64,000 bases of DNA from Sphingomonadales bacterium EhC05 (lineage in GTDB: Bacteria > Pseudomonadota > Alphaproteobacteria > Sphingomonadales > Sphingomonadaceae), in assembly GCA_001650955.1 (NCBI GenBank), contig LXYP01000002.1, positions 124,001-188,000 of the forward strand, read 5' to 3'. Positions 36,684 through 45,892 of the stretch are shown piece after piece. Under the pieces are notes generated by a model. That model was not told the DNA's origin. It worked only from the letters and a program-made list of their open reading frames with translations, and did not search any database. The translations under genes and the position numbers were made by a program. Position 1 is the first letter of the stretch. Each line of letters starts with the position of its first letter.

Positions 36684-37160
36684 ATGCCTGCAAAAAAAGA
36701 ACCCGGTGAAGGCATGAACGTCGATATCAAACTGGTTCGTGATCTGGCTGCCATTCTTGAGAAAGCCGGCCTGAGCGAGATCGAAGTCGAAGACGGCGAC
36801 CGCAAGATCAAGGTCGCCCGAGGTGGCGGAGGCGGGACCTATATATCTGCACCGGTCCCCGCACCGGCTGCACCCGCAGCTCCGGCTGCCGCACCGGTCG
36901 CCGAAGCCGCTCCGGTCGATGATCATGCCGGCGCCCAGAAATCGCCGATGGTTGGCACCGCCTATCTGGCCGCTGAACCGGGCGCTGCCAATTTTGTCAG
37001 CGTTGGCGACAAGGTCTCCGAAGGCGATACGATATTGATTGTCGAAGCGATGAAGGTGATGAACCCAATCACCGCCGAAAGCTCTGGTACGGTCAAGGCG
37101 ATATTGGTCGAGAATGGCCAGCCGATTGAATTTGACCAGCCGCTGGTTGTGATCGCCTGA
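36684..37160 (+). CDS. accB: Biotin carboxyl carrier protein of acetyl-CoA carboxylase
   Basis: A 158-residue BCCP. Residues 11-50 form the N-terminal part that binds AccC, residues 55-80 are an Ala/Pro linker, and the biotinyl domain has K124 in the EAMKVMN motif. The carried carboxyl group goes from biotin carboxylase to the transferase for malonyl-CoA formation. It sits between aroQ and accC. The 123 bases before accC contain a half-copy of the window's palindromic repeat. Confidence 0.96.
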   Translation: MPAKKEPGEGMNVDIKLVRDLAAILEKAGLSEIEVEDGDRKIKVARGGGGGTYISAPVPAPAAPAAPAAAPVAEAAPVDDHAGAQKSPMVGTAYLAAEPGAANFVSVGDKVSEGDTILIVEAMKVMNPITAESSGTVKAILVENGQPIEFDQPLVVIA

Positions 37161-37191
37161 CCATGAGTGCCATGCAGCCAGAGAGTCGTGA

Positions 37192-37216
37192 TTGTCCTGA
37201 ACTTGTCGAAGGACAA
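37192..37216. repeat. Palindromic repeat, short copy, between accB and accC
   Basis: TTGTCCT and AGGACAA flank a GAACTTGTCGA centre. The sequence matches the half-site of the larger repeats at 45893, 47298 and 47991. Confidence 0.75.
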
Positions 37217-37283
37217 GGCCCCGCACGGATCCGCGTGACTCTCAAAGGCTCAGCCCGAACCGACGAAGAGGCAGTGCGTTAAA

Positions 37284-38639
37284 ATGACAATCAATAAAAT
37301 CCTCATCGCCAATCGCGGAGAAATTGCTCTTCGGATTTTGCGCGCGGCCAAGGAACTCGGTATCGATACCGTCGCCGTCCACAGCACCGCCGATGCCGAT
37401 GCGATGCATGTGCGGCTCGCCGATCAGGCGATCTGTATCGGCCCGCCCCCTGCAGTCGACAGCTATCTCTCGATTCCGGCGATTATATCTGCAGCCGAGA
37501 TTAGTGGCGCGGATGCGATCCACCCCGGCTATGGCTTTCTTTCGGAAAATGCCCATTTTGCCGAAGTTGTCGAAGCCCATGACATCAAATGGATCGGCCC
37601 CAAGCCCGAACATATCAAAATCATGGGCGACAAGGTCGCAGCCAAAAAAACCGCTGGCGATCTTGGCATCCCGCTGGTTCCCGGCAGCGATGGCGCGGTC
37701 AGCGAAATTGCCGAAGCCAAGCAAGTCGCCGCCGACGTCGGCTATCCGGTGATCATCAAGGCCGCTTCCGGCGGCGGTGGTCGCGGCATGAAGGTCGTGA
37801 ACAGCGAAGACGAGCTCGAAACCCAGATGAAGCAGGCGGGCACGGAAGCCGCGGCGGCTTTTGGTGATGCGACCGTCTATATCGAAAAATATCTCGGCGA
37901 TCCGCGCCATATCGAATTTCAGGTCTTCGGGGACGGGCGCGGCAACGCCATCCATCTTGGCGAGCGCGATTGCTCGCTGCAACGCCGCCATCAGAAAGTG
38001 CTCGAGGAAGCGCCCTCGCCGGTGATCAGCTCCGCACAGCGCGCGGCCATGGGCAAAGTCTGCGTCGATGCGATGAAGGGCATGGGCTATCGCGGCGCCG
38101 GTACGATCGAATTTCTCTACGAGAATGACGAATTTTACTTCATCGAAATGAACACCCGCCTGCAGGTCGAACATCCGGTCACCGAGATGATCACCGGGGT
38201 CGATCTGGTGCGCGAACAGATTCGTATCGCCGATGGCCGAGATCTGTCGGTCAAACAGGAAGATATTGTCTTTAGCGGTCACGCGATCGAATGCCGGATC
38301 AATGCCGAGAATCCCAAGACATGGGCACCCTCACCGGGCAAGGTCACCAGCTATCACGCGCCGGGTGGCATGCATGTCCGGGTCGATAGCGGGCTTTATG
38401 CAGGCTATTCGATCCCGCCTTATTATGACAGCATGATCGCAAAGCTGATCGTCTATGGCCGTACCCGCGACGGCTGCATGATGCGTCTGGCCCGGGCGCT
38501 CGACGAATTTGTCATCGAAGGCGTCCAGACCACCATCCCGCTGCACCAGAAACTGGTCTATGATGAAGAATTCCAGTCCGGCGAATATACGATCAAATGG
38601 CTCGAGGAATGGCTCGAGAAAGATAATTTGAAAGATTGA
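37284..38639 (+). CDS. accC: Biotin carboxylase subunit of acetyl-CoA carboxylase
   Basis: A 451-residue ATP-grasp enzyme carboxylating biotin on AccB. It starts [24 protein letters not shown], and has the glycine-rich ATP loop [14 protein letters not shown], the catalytic [14 protein letters not shown] and the C-terminal ECRINAENP. Length and motif order are standard. The 123-base space to accB, filled partly by a repeat, is larger than usual for the pair. A small membrane protein gene begins five bases after the stop. Confidence 0.97.
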   Translation: MTINKILIANRGEIALRILRAAKELGIDTVAVHSTADADAMHVRLADQAICIGPPPAVDSYLSIPAIISAAEISGADAIHPGYGFLSENAHFAEVVEAHDIKWIGPKPEHIKIMGDKVAAKKTAGDLGIPLVPGSDGAVSEIAEAKQVAADVGYPVIIKAASGGGGRGMKVVNSEDELETQMKQAGTEAAAAFGDATVYIEKYLGDPRHIEFQVFGDGRGNAIHLGERDCSLQRRHQKVLEEAPSPVISSAQRAAMGKVCVDAMKGMGYRGAGTIEFLYENDEFYFIEMNTRLQVEHPVTEMITGVDLVREQIRIADGRDLSVKQEDIVFSGHAIECRINAENPKTWAPSPGKVTSYHAPGGMHVRVDSGLYAGYSIPPYYDSMIAKLIVYGRTRDGCMMRLARALDEFVIEGVQTTIPLHQKLVYDEEFQSGEYTIKWLEEWLEKDNLKD

Positions 38640-38643
38640 GTTT

Positions 38644-38832
38644 TTGTCGGAGTTCATTTGGCCATTCATTCTTCTGATCGCTGGAATTTACTGCATCGCT
38701 CGCGCTGTTTCTGACTTTAGACAAAAAAAATATGTCTGGGCAGTATTTGGTCTCGCAAGTGCTGCGATCATTCTGCTCATGCCAATGGAAACCCATGCTG
38801 TCCTAATCGACCTGCCCCTTTCCTCGTTCTAA
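38644..38832 (+). CDS. Small two-helix membrane protein
   Basis: A 62-residue peptide with two hydrophobic helices, FIWPFILLIAGIYCIARAV and VWAVFGLASAAIILLMP, joined by a basic turn (DFRQKKY) and ending METHAVLIDLP. The end motif recalls small sphingomonad hypothetical proteins downstream of other genes. The start is TTG 38644, five bases past the accC stop, without a clear ribosome binding site, so re-initiation after accC is likely. Function unknown. Confidence 0.6.
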   Translation: MSEFIWPFILLIAGIYCIARAVSDFRQKKYVWAVFGLASAAIILLMPMETHAVLIDLPLSSF

Positions 38833-38884
38833 ATCCCATGATCAGAAAGCAGATAGAACGGGCGAGGAGATGGATCCCGGACCC

Positions 38885-38950
38885 GACTTATCGGAGTAAT
38901 TTTGTTCAGATAAGTCGAACCTTTCCTGAACATAACAGGTCAGTTCAGGA
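38885..38950. promoter_or_regulatory. Two inverted repeats upstream of the Arg-rich gene
   Basis: GACTTATC/GATAAGTC (38885-38892 and 38909-38916) and TCCTGAAC/GTTCAGGA (38924-38931 and 38943-38950) are two perfect 8-base pairs in tandem, ending 85 bases before the start at 39036. Neither has a T-run. They may be operators or leader hairpins. Confidence 0.45.
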
Positions 38951-39035
38951 GTCCGACAGGGTTAACAGCCTATGACTTGTTCATCAGATGCGGCAAATGG
39001 AGTCGCGTCCTAACAAGTGGAACAGGAGTTTAGCC

Positions 39036-40124
39036 ATGCGTATATTTTTTATCAGCGCCCTGATGGCCGCCACGATGTTGACGCCCGCCGCCGCATCAGC
39101 TGCAGAAATCGCACCCAATGTGAATCAGACAACCGCCCCCGCGCTTAATCTGGTCAATATCGACCTGACGGGCAAAGCGGCTCAGCAACGCGAGCGCCGC
39201 AGCGAACGCCAGGCAAATCGTGGTAATGGCAACGGCAATCGTCAAGCCAATCGCGGCGGCAATCGCCAGAATCGCGCGACCAATCGCGGCAATGCGCCGC
39301 GTCAGGCGCAGAATCGCAACAATCGCGGGCGAGTCGATGTCCAGACACGCGGCGACCGCTCAGAAACACGGCAAAACCGCCGCGTGGATCGCGTCGATCG
39401 CACGAACCGCAACAGGAATGTCAATCGCGGCGAACGGCGCGACAATCGCGGTACGCAAAGATCCGCCCGGCAGAATCGCGACGTCAATCTCGCGAGGCAG
39501 CGGGATCAGCGGGTCAACCGGCGCGCGGGCAATCGCGCGGATCAGCGCCGGGATGTCAGGCGCGGCAACGTCAATCGCAACAACCGGGCGGACCGGCGCC
39601 GCGATATCCGGCGTGGAGACCTCAATGGCAATGGCCGGGTAAACCGCCGCTTTGACCGCAACCGCGATGGTCGGATCGACCGGCGTTTCGACCGCAATCG
39701 CAACGGCGTCGTCGATCGCCGGGTAGATCGCAACAGGGATGGCCGGATTGATCGCCGCTATCGGGAAAACCGCCGCTATGGCAATAATAACCGCAACTAT
39801 AATCGTGGCAATCGCAACTGGAACCGCAGCTGGCGCAATGACCGGCGCTACAACTGGCGCAACTACCGCAAAGCCAATCGCGGCCATTACCGGCTCGGTC
39901 GCTATTATTCGCCTTATCGGTCGCACAGCTACCGCCGGTGGAATATCGGGGTCTTCCTTGGCACCTCCTTCTACGGATCGCGCTACTGGATCAACGACCC
40001 ATGGCGCTATCGTCTGCCGGCCGCTTATGGCGGCACCCGCTGGATCCGCTATTATGACGATGTCCTGCTGGTCGACACCTATACCGGCGAAGTCATCGAC
40101 GTGATTTACGACTTCTTCTGGTAA
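39036..40124 (+). CDS. Secreted Arg/Asn-rich protein with RcnB-like end
   Basis: A 362-residue exported protein (signal peptide to AAASAAE). Residues 48-195 are dominated by Arg, Asn, Gly and Gln. Residues 195-239 are four exact 12-residue repeats of type DxNxDGxIDRRF (at 195, 207, 219 and 231), resembling calcium-binding loops. Residues 240-285 are Asn/Tyr/Arg-rich, and the end (YGGTRWIRYYDDVLLVDTYTGEVIDVI) matches RcnB-type periplasmic proteins. AGGAG lies eight bases before ATG 39036. It would be strongly basic and perhaps bind envelope polyanions; the metal role is inference. A terminator follows. Confidence 0.85.
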   Translation: MRIFFISALMAATMLTPAAASAAEIAPNVNQTTAPALNLVNIDLTGKAAQQRERRSERQANRGNGNGNRQANRGGNRQNRATNRGNAPRQAQNRNNRGRVDVQTRGDRSETRQNRRVDRVDRTNRNRNVNRGERRDNRGTQRSARQNRDVNLARQRDQRVNRRAGNRADQRRDVRRGNVNRNNRADRRRDIRRGDLNGNGRVNRRFDRNRDGRIDRRFDRNRNGVVDRRVDRNRDGRIDRRYRENRRYGNNNRNYNRGNRNWNRSWRNDRRYNWRNYRKANRGHYRLGRYYSPYRSHSYRRWNIGVFLGTSFYGSRYWINDPWRYRLPAAYGGTRWIRYYDDVLLVDTYTGEVIDVIYDFFW

Positions 40125-40151
40125 GTTAGCCGCACAAATTTTCGTGAGAGA

Positions 40152-40181
40152 CCCGCTGCCCGCAAGGGTGGCGGGTTTTTT
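40152..40181 (+). terminator. Intrinsic terminator after the Arg-rich gene
   Basis: CCCGCTGCCC pairs with GGGTGGCGGG (two wobble pairs) around a GCAA tetraloop, followed by six T residues. It starts 27 bases past the stop codon. Confidence 0.9.
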
Positions 40182-40237
40182 ATTGCATCATCCGCGCCTA
40201 ACCATCACAACAGCCTTCTGTTTCCGGGAGGCAATTG

Positions 40238-41524
40238 ATGACACGTTATTTCACCATATTATTTTCTGCTTTGGCCGCTTTGCTCATGGCAGGCCCTGCC
40301 GCCGCACAAGTCCAGATCATCCAGGTGGGCAATTTACTGACCGACGCGATGTCCGATCCCTCCGGCCCGGCCACAATCATTGTCCGGGATGGCAAGATAG
40401 CCGAGATCAGGCGCGGGCCAGCCTCGGCAATCAACGAACCCGATGCGCAGTTCATCGATCTTTCCGACAAGACCGTGCTGCCCGGCCTGATTGACCTGCA
40501 TACCCATCTCTCCGGCGATCCCGGCGGTGATTATTGGCGCGCCGCGATCGATCCGCCCGAATGGTATACATTGATCGCTGCCAAAAATGCCCGAATCACA
40601 GCGCGGGCCGGTTTTACCACGGTCCGCGATCTCGGTTCACGCACCGACCAGGTGACCCAATCGCTTCGCCGCGCCACCGCCGACGGTGTCGTTGCGGGCC
40701 CGCGCATTGTCACCTCGGCCCGGACCATTGCCATTGTCGGCGGCCATGGCGACACCAGCGGATTTCGTGAAGATGTGAATCATGTGCTGGGATCGGGCTA
40801 TACCTGCACCGGCCCCGTCGAATGCTCGCAGAAAGTGAGAAAAGCATCGAAAAATGGTGCCGATCTGATCAAGATCACGGCAACCGGCGGCGTCCTCTCG
40901 CAACAGGGCCGCGGACTGGAAGCCCATTTCACCGACGACGAGATGAAAGCGATTGTCGATACGGCCCATGTTCTGGGGCTAAGGGTCGCTGCCCATGCGC
41001 ATGGCGCGCGCGGCATTGAAGCCGCGGCTCGGGCCGGTGTCGATACGATCGAACATGGCACCTATCTGGATAAACAGGCCGCCGATGTGATGAAGGCCAA
41101 TGGCACGGTTCTGATACCCACGCTCATGGCGTTCAAGGGCATCTCGGAGCGGCTCGGTCAGGGCGTCTATACGCCGGTGGTCGAAGAAAAAATACGCGCG
41201 GTTGCCGACACTGCCAAAGTCTTCATGGGCCGCGCCTATCGCTGGGGCGTGCCGATCGCCTTTGGCACGGATGCCGGCGTTTTCACCCATGGCCGCAATG
41301 CGGGCGAATTCGCGCTGATGGTCGGTCAGGGACTGAGCAATCGCGAAGCCATTGCCAGCGCCACAACCGGCGCAGCGAAAGTGCTCAATATGGAAAATCA
41401 GATTGGCCGGATCGCGGTTGGCTTTTCTGCCGATCTGATTGCGGTGGATGGCAATCCGCTCGACGATGTCCAAATTCTCGAAAAAGTCGATTGGGTGATG
41501 GTGCGCGGACGGGTCATAGATTAA
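40238..41524 (+). CDS. Secreted metal-dependent amidohydrolase (Xaa-Pro dipeptidase-like)
   Basis: A 428-residue exported enzyme (signal peptide ending PAAAQVQ). Metal ligands are DLHTHLSG, the probably carboxylated Lys in DLIKITATGG, VAAHAHG, IEHGTYL and the catalytic Asp in FGTDAGVFTHG. This is the imidazolonepropionase/prolidase-like clade of amidohydrolases, many of which cut Xaa-Pro or related dipeptides in the periplasm. GGGAGG stands seven bases before ATG 40238. The prolyl hydroxylase-like gene begins eight bases after its stop. Substrate uncertain. Confidence 0.9.
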   Translation: MTRYFTILFSALAALLMAGPAAAQVQIIQVGNLLTDAMSDPSGPATIIVRDGKIAEIRRGPASAINEPDAQFIDLSDKTVLPGLIDLHTHLSGDPGGDYWRAAIDPPEWYTLIAAKNARITARAGFTTVRDLGSRTDQVTQSLRRATADGVVAGPRIVTSARTIAIVGGHGDTSGFREDVNHVLGSGYTCTGPVECSQKVRKASKNGADLIKITATGGVLSQQGRGLEAHFTDDEMKAIVDTAHVLGLRVAAHAHGARGIEAAARAGVDTIEHGTYLDKQAADVMKANGTVLIPTLMAFKGISERLGQGVYTPVVEEKIRAVADTAKVFMGRAYRWGVPIAFGTDAGVFTHGRNAGEFALMVGQGLSNREAIASATTGAAKVLNMENQIGRIAVGFSADLIAVDGNPLDDVQILEKVDWVMVRGRVID

Positions 41525-41532
41525 GCGACACT

Positions 41533-42222
41533 ATGGCTGCCGGCGCACTGAAATATCGCGATCCCAAGAAAATCGCCAAGATCGGCCGCAAGGTTACCGA
41601 ACATCTTAATAGCAATCCGGCGGTACAATGGCTGGAAAGCCCGCATGCGCAGCTCTATGTCTGCCAGAATTTCCTGTCGGACAAGGATTGCGATTTCCTG
41701 ATCGACAAGATCAACGACAATGCCCGGCCCTCAACCCTTTATGAGGGGACCGAGCAAGAAGGCTATCGGACGAGTTTCAGCTGCGACGTTGACCCGCATG
41801 ATCCCGAAATCCAGCGGATCAACGCAGCCATTGCCGATCTGCTCGGCATCCCGCTGGAATATAGCGAGATCATCCAGGGGCAGCGCTATGAAGTCGGTCA
41901 GGAGTTCAAGCAGCATCACGATTATTTCTTTGTCGAACAGCCCTATTGGATGGACGAAGCGCGCAACGGCGGGCAGCGCACCTGGACCGCAATGGCCTAT
42001 CTCAACGTTCCCGAAGAAGGCGGCGCAACCGCCTTCCCGACGCTCGACTATGCGGTCGAGCCGCGGCGCGGCATGTTGCTGATCTGGAACAATATGCTGC
42101 CCGATGGTAAACCCAATATCAATACGCTGCACGCGGGTACGCCGGTGATCAAAGGGACAAAATATATCATCACCAAATGGTTCCGGGTCAATCCATGGGG
42201 CAAAGGGCCAGCCGCCACCTGA
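41533..42222 (+). CDS. 2-oxoglutarate/Fe(II) dioxygenase, prolyl 4-hydroxylase type
   Basis: A 229-residue P4Hc-domain protein. The iron triad is H128/D130 (QHHDYF) and H200 (TLHAGTPV), and K210 is placed to bind 2-oxoglutarate. The preceding strand YEVGQEF and WTAMAYLNVPEEGGATAFP are typical for bacterial P4H homologues. No signal peptide, so it acts in the cytoplasm. It follows a secreted Xaa-Pro-type hydrolase, a pairing that hints at proline-containing peptides, but this is inference. ATG 41533 is preferred over a start inside the previous gene. Confidence 0.88.
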   Translation: MAAGALKYRDPKKIAKIGRKVTEHLNSNPAVQWLESPHAQLYVCQNFLSDKDCDFLIDKINDNARPSTLYEGTEQEGYRTSFSCDVDPHDPEIQRINAAIADLLGIPLEYSEIIQGQRYEVGQEFKQHHDYFFVEQPYWMDEARNGGQRTWTAMAYLNVPEEGGATAFPTLDYAVEPRRGMLLIWNNMLPDGKPNINTLHAGTPVIKGTKYIITKWFRVNPWGKGPAAT

Positions 42223-42335
42223 CTTGGAACTGAGCTACCAACGACCGACCGCTTTCGACCAACAGCATCGGGGCAAGTTGCAGATGTAACTACCCTGTGT
42301 TAGCCGAACCAATGATATTCAAACGGGGACTTCTT

Positions 42336-44165
42336 ATGATCAAACCAGCTTTCGTTCTTTTCGCCAGCGCCAGCCTGCTCGCCATCAGCGGCGCCGCTTC
42401 GGCGCAAATATTGCCCGCCATGGCCGCCGCTCTCGAGCATCACGCCGAAAGCGAAATGACCGAAGGCGAAAAGATGAAGGCTTTGTTCGCGAAAAGCGAC
42501 GAGGACAATCTCAAGCGCAACCCCATTGGCGCCCTGTTCCGGGGCGACGAGCGCTATGCCGATCAGCTTGGCGACTATATCTCGGATGAATATTATGCCG
42601 GCGAGAAAGCCGCTGAAACCGCAGAGCTCGCAGCGCTCATGCAAATCAACCGGGACAAGCTCAACGCGACCGACAGGATCGCATATGATGTGTTCAAGCG
42701 CGACAAGGAACAGGCGCTCATTGGCTATTCCGACGAAATCATGGCATTGACGGTCGTCCGTCCAGTCAATCATTTCAGCGGTTTTCATACATTCTACCCC
42801 AATTTTGCCTCGGGCAAAGGTGGTGCGCCGTTCAAGACGGTAAAAAATTACGAAGATAATCTAAAACGCCACAAACAGTTCATCACGATCAGCGACCGCT
42901 CGATCGGACGCTTCCGCCAGGGCATGGAAAGCGGCGTAGTCGAGACCAAATTGACGATCACCAACGTGATTGAGCAGCTCGCCACACAAATCGGTCTCGG
43001 GCTCGACGGCAGCCCATTCATGGCGCCAACCAAGAATTTCCCGGAAGATTTCAGCGACGAAGACAAAGCCCGACTGACCAAGGAATATGCCGCCGCGACG
43101 ACCGATATTTTCGCTGGATATCAGCGGATGCATGATTTCCTGAAAGACGAATATCTCGCCGTTGCCCGCGAAGGCGTGGGCCTTTCCTATATGAAGGGCG
43201 GCGATCTGATGTATAAAAATCTGATCGAAAACACGACAACACTGCCGCTCGAGGCCGATTATATCCACAATCTCGGGGTCAGCGAAGTCACCCGGATCAA
43301 GACCGAAATGGAAGCGATCAAGGCCGAGGTTGGCTTCGATGGGAGCTTGTCGGAATTTTTCGAATTTCTGCGTACCGATGCGCAATTCCACCCGAAATCC
43401 CGCGAGAGCCTGACCCAGCGCTATTATGATATGGGCAAGCTGGTCGATGCCAAGATTGCCGAGCAATTCAAGGTGCTGCCAAAATCGCCGCTGGAAATTC
43501 GCCCCTATGACGAGTCGATCGAGAAGTTCCAGGCCGGTGGATCCTATCAAAGCGGTACACCGGACGGATCGCGTCCCGGCGTCTTCTATTTCAACGCCTA
43601 TGATCTGCCGTCGCGCAACACCTCGGGCATCACCACATTATATCTGCACGAAGGCGCGCCCGGTCACCATTTCCAGATTTCACTGGCCCAGGAAAATACC
43701 GAACTCCCGAACTTCATGCGCTTTGGCGGCAACACCGCCTATGTCGAAGGCTGGGCGCTCTATTCGGAGAAGCTCGGCTTCCCCATGGGTCTCTATGATG
43801 ATCCCTACCAGCGTTTCGGCCATCTCGACGACGAGATGCTCCGCGCGATGCGACTGGTTGTCGACACCGGCCTGCACAGCAAGGGCTGGACCCGCGAACA
43901 GGCAATCAAATATATGCTCGACAACAGCAGCATGGGCGAAACCGATGCGACCGCCGAAGTCGAACGTTATATCGCGATCCCGTCCCAGGCGCTGGCCTAT
44001 AAAATTGGCGCGCTGACCATCCAGCGGCTGAAGGCGGAAGCGCAAGAAGCGCTCGGCGACCGATTCGATCCGCGCGAATTTCACGATCAGGTGCTCAATA
44101 CCGGCGCATTGCCGATGAGCGTGCTGGAAAGCAAGATCCGCGATTGGGTTGCTTCTCAGGGTTGA
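42336..44165 (+). CDS. DUF885 family secreted protein (putative metallopeptidase)
   Basis: A 609-residue protein with signal peptide (SLLAISGAASAQILP). The DUF885 signature HEGAPGHHFQ is at residue 438; its histidines and a downstream Glu (YVEGWALYSEKLG) look like a zinc peptidase site. Family members are exported and often paired with amidohydrolases and peptidases. GGGGA lies eight bases before ATG 42336. The C-terminal ESKIRDWVASQG has a decayed look-alike at 45835-45876. Activity unproven for the family; zinc hydrolase is inference. Confidence 0.87.
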   Translation: MIKPAFVLFASASLLAISGAASAQILPAMAAALEHHAESEMTEGEKMKALFAKSDEDNLKRNPIGALFRGDERYADQLGDYISDEYYAGEKAAETAELAALMQINRDKLNATDRIAYDVFKRDKEQALIGYSDEIMALTVVRPVNHFSGFHTFYPNFASGKGGAPFKTVKNYEDNLKRHKQFITISDRSIGRFRQGMESGVVETKLTITNVIEQLATQIGLGLDGSPFMAPTKNFPEDFSDEDKARLTKEYAAATTDIFAGYQRMHDFLKDEYLAVAREGVGLSYMKGGDLMYKNLIENTTTLPLEADYIHNLGVSEVTRIKTEMEAIKAEVGFDGSLSEFFEFLRTDAQFHPKSRESLTQRYYDMGKLVDAKIAEQFKVLPKSPLEIRPYDESIEKFQAGGSYQSGTPDGSRPGVFYFNAYDLPSRNTSGITTLYLHEGAPGHHFQISLAQENTELPNFMRFGGNTAYVEGWALYSEKLGFPMGLYDDPYQRFGHLDDEMLRAMRLVVDTGLHSKGWTREQAIKYMLDNSSMGETDATAEVERYIAIPSQALAYKIGALTIQRLKAEAQEALGDRFDPREFHDQVLNTGALPMSVLESKIRDWVASQG

Positions 44166-44192
44166 ACTAGAACTAATTCATAAGAAATCATT

Positions 44193-44238
44193 GTCCCTTT
44201 ATTTGATTTCGATTTATATCGAATCATAATGAAGGGAC
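44193..44238 (+). promoter_or_regulatory. Long hairpin hiding the ribosome binding site of the next gene
   Basis: Outer arms GTCCCTT (44193-44199) and AAGGGAC (44232-44238); inner arms TGATTTCGAT and ATCGAATCA with one bulge. The right outer arm contains the AAGGG ribosome binding site of the gene starting at 44244, so folding would block initiation. This is the layout of an RNA thermometer or a translational switch. Confidence 0.55.
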
Positions 44239-44243
44239 TTTTG

Positions 44244-45791
44244 ATGATAAAATACTTTTTGGTCCTGGTCTGCGCATTGCAGATTATCGCATCGCCAGCA
44301 CGGGCAGCCTGGCACGAGGCAAGCAGCGAACATTTTGTTATCTACGCGGACCAGAAGGCGAGCACGATCCGGCTCTTTGCCGAGCGGCTCGAGACTTTTC
44401 ATGCGGCCATGGCTTTTCGCCTGGGCAGGGCACCGGAGTCGCCCAGTCCTTCAAACCGGATCACGGTTTTCGTCGTCAGCAGCAAGTCCAACGTACGCAA
44501 GCTGGCGGATGTGAAAGGCAAATATACGGCCGGAATCTATCTTCCCAATGCCGGGAATATCGTCACAATTGTTCCCAAATTACGGACCGGCGGCAGCAAA
44601 TTTGCCTTGTCGCCCGAAACCATATTGCGTCATGAATATGCGCATCATTTTCTCTACAATATCACCAGCCGCGTATTTCCGCGCTGGTTCAGCGAGGGAT
44701 TTGCCGAATTTTACGCCTCTGGCAAATTTGAGCGCGATGGCACGATCGTGCTTGGAGGTGACGCCGCTCACCGCGCCTATGAACTCGCCGCATCTCGCAA
44801 GGTTCCGATAGAATTATTGCTCGATACAAATGCCTACCGGAAGAATAGAACTGGCGGCTATGATCAATTCTATGGTCGCAGCTGGCTCTTATATCACTAT
44901 CTCACTCTCGGTAAGGAACGTCCGGGCGAAATGGAGACATTCCAGAATCTTCTGGCCAAGGGCAGCAGCGAATTGGAGGCTTCGAAACAGGCCTTCGGTG
45001 ACCTCCAGCAGTTGGATAGCGACCTCGACAGATATGCCAGAAACAAGCGGATCACCGTCATCGCGATACCGCCCGATCGCTTGAAAACCGGTCCTGTTTC
45101 GATCCGCCGCCTGTCCGAAGCGGAAGCCGAAATCATGCCGATCATCATGGAATCGCGCACCGGCGTCGACGAAGAGGAAGCGAAAGAGATTGTCGTCGAT
45201 GCACGACGGATCGCCGCCCAATATCCCGACAATGGAGCGGTTCTGGAAGCGCTTGCAGAAGCAGAATTTGACGCGGGCTATGATGCGGAAGCGATTGCCG
45301 CTGCCGACCGGTCACTGGCGCTGGATCCCAAACGGGTGCGCGCGCAAATCCAGAAAATCTACGCCTATGCGCGGCGCGCCGAAAATGCCGACGATCAGGT
45401 CCAGGCCTGGAAAGATGTGCGGAAACAGATTGTCGCGGCCAACCGTATCGAGACCAATCACCCGATTCCGCTGATCCAATATTTTCGCAGCTACCGGTCA
45501 ACCGGAAGCCGGCCGCCGCAAATTGCCATTGATGGTTTGCATCGGGCGCTGCAACTCGCCCCGTTCGATCAGGGCCTGCGCATGACCGTCGCCGCGCAAT
45601 ATATGGCAGACAAGAATTTCGCCGCCGCCACCACAACTTTGAAACCCGTCGCCTTCAACCCCCATCGCGGCCCGCTTGCCGCCGCGGCGGAGAAACTGCT
45701 GGAACTGGCGGAACAGGGCCGGCTGGAAAGCGCCGGTGAGGCAGAAGCTGTCGGCGCGACCGGCGTAGCGGTCAGTGGCGGAGTGGAATAG
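44244..45791 (+). CDS. Secreted HExxH metallopeptidase-like protein with TPR region
   Basis: A 515-residue exported protein (signal peptide ending ASPARAAWHE). H130-E-Y-A-H134 is a gluzincin zinc motif, followed by FPRWFSEGFAEFYASG, whose Glu would be the third ligand. The second half, from about residue 300, is helical and repeats TPR-like units (DNGAVLEALAEAEFDAGYDAEA). This layout matches DUF1570-type proteins. ATG 44244 follows AAGGGAC by five to six bases; ATG 44229 has no ribosome binding site. The binding site lies in a hairpin. Substrate unknown. Confidence 0.85.
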   Translation: MIKYFLVLVCALQIIASPARAAWHEASSEHFVIYADQKASTIRLFAERLETFHAAMAFRLGRAPESPSPSNRITVFVVSSKSNVRKLADVKGKYTAGIYLPNAGNIVTIVPKLRTGGSKFALSPETILRHEYAHHFLYNITSRVFPRWFSEGFAEFYASGKFERDGTIVLGGDAAHRAYELAASRKVPIELLLDTNAYRKNRTGGYDQFYGRSWLLYHYLTLGKERPGEMETFQNLLAKGSSELEASKQAFGDLQQLDSDLDRYARNKRITVIAIPPDRLKTGPVSIRRLSEAEAEIMPIIMESRTGVDEEEAKEIVVDARRIAAQYPDNGAVLEALAEAEFDAGYDAEAIAAADRSLALDPKRVRAQIQKIYAYARRAENADDQVQAWKDVRKQIVAANRIETNHPIPLIQYFRSYRSTGSRPPQIAIDGLHRALQLAPFDQGLRMTVAAQYMADKNFAAATTTLKPVAFNPHRGPLAAAAEKLLELAEQGRLESAGEAEAVGATGVAVSGGVE

Positions 45792-45834
45792 ACCGAGAGC
45801 GAGTTTTCGAGGTTGGCGATCGCAGATGGCCGCG

Positions 45835-45876
45835 CGGGAAAGCAAGATTCGCGACTGGATGACTTCTCGGAGTTTA
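45835..45876 (+). pseudogene. Remnant of a DUF885 C-terminus
   Basis: The frame reads RESKIRDWMTSRS, against ESKIRDWVASQG at the end of the DUF885 gene 1.7 kb upstream. Over about 36 bases some 80% are identical, with differences partly at third codon positions. A past duplication or the tail of a lost neighbour would explain it; chance is not excluded. Confidence 0.35.
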
Positions 45877-45892
45877 GCGCAATTGATTGACC

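Noticed and set aside
37242-38282. 346-codon antisense frame over accC
   Set aside because: Shadow of accC, which has all biotin carboxylase motifs.
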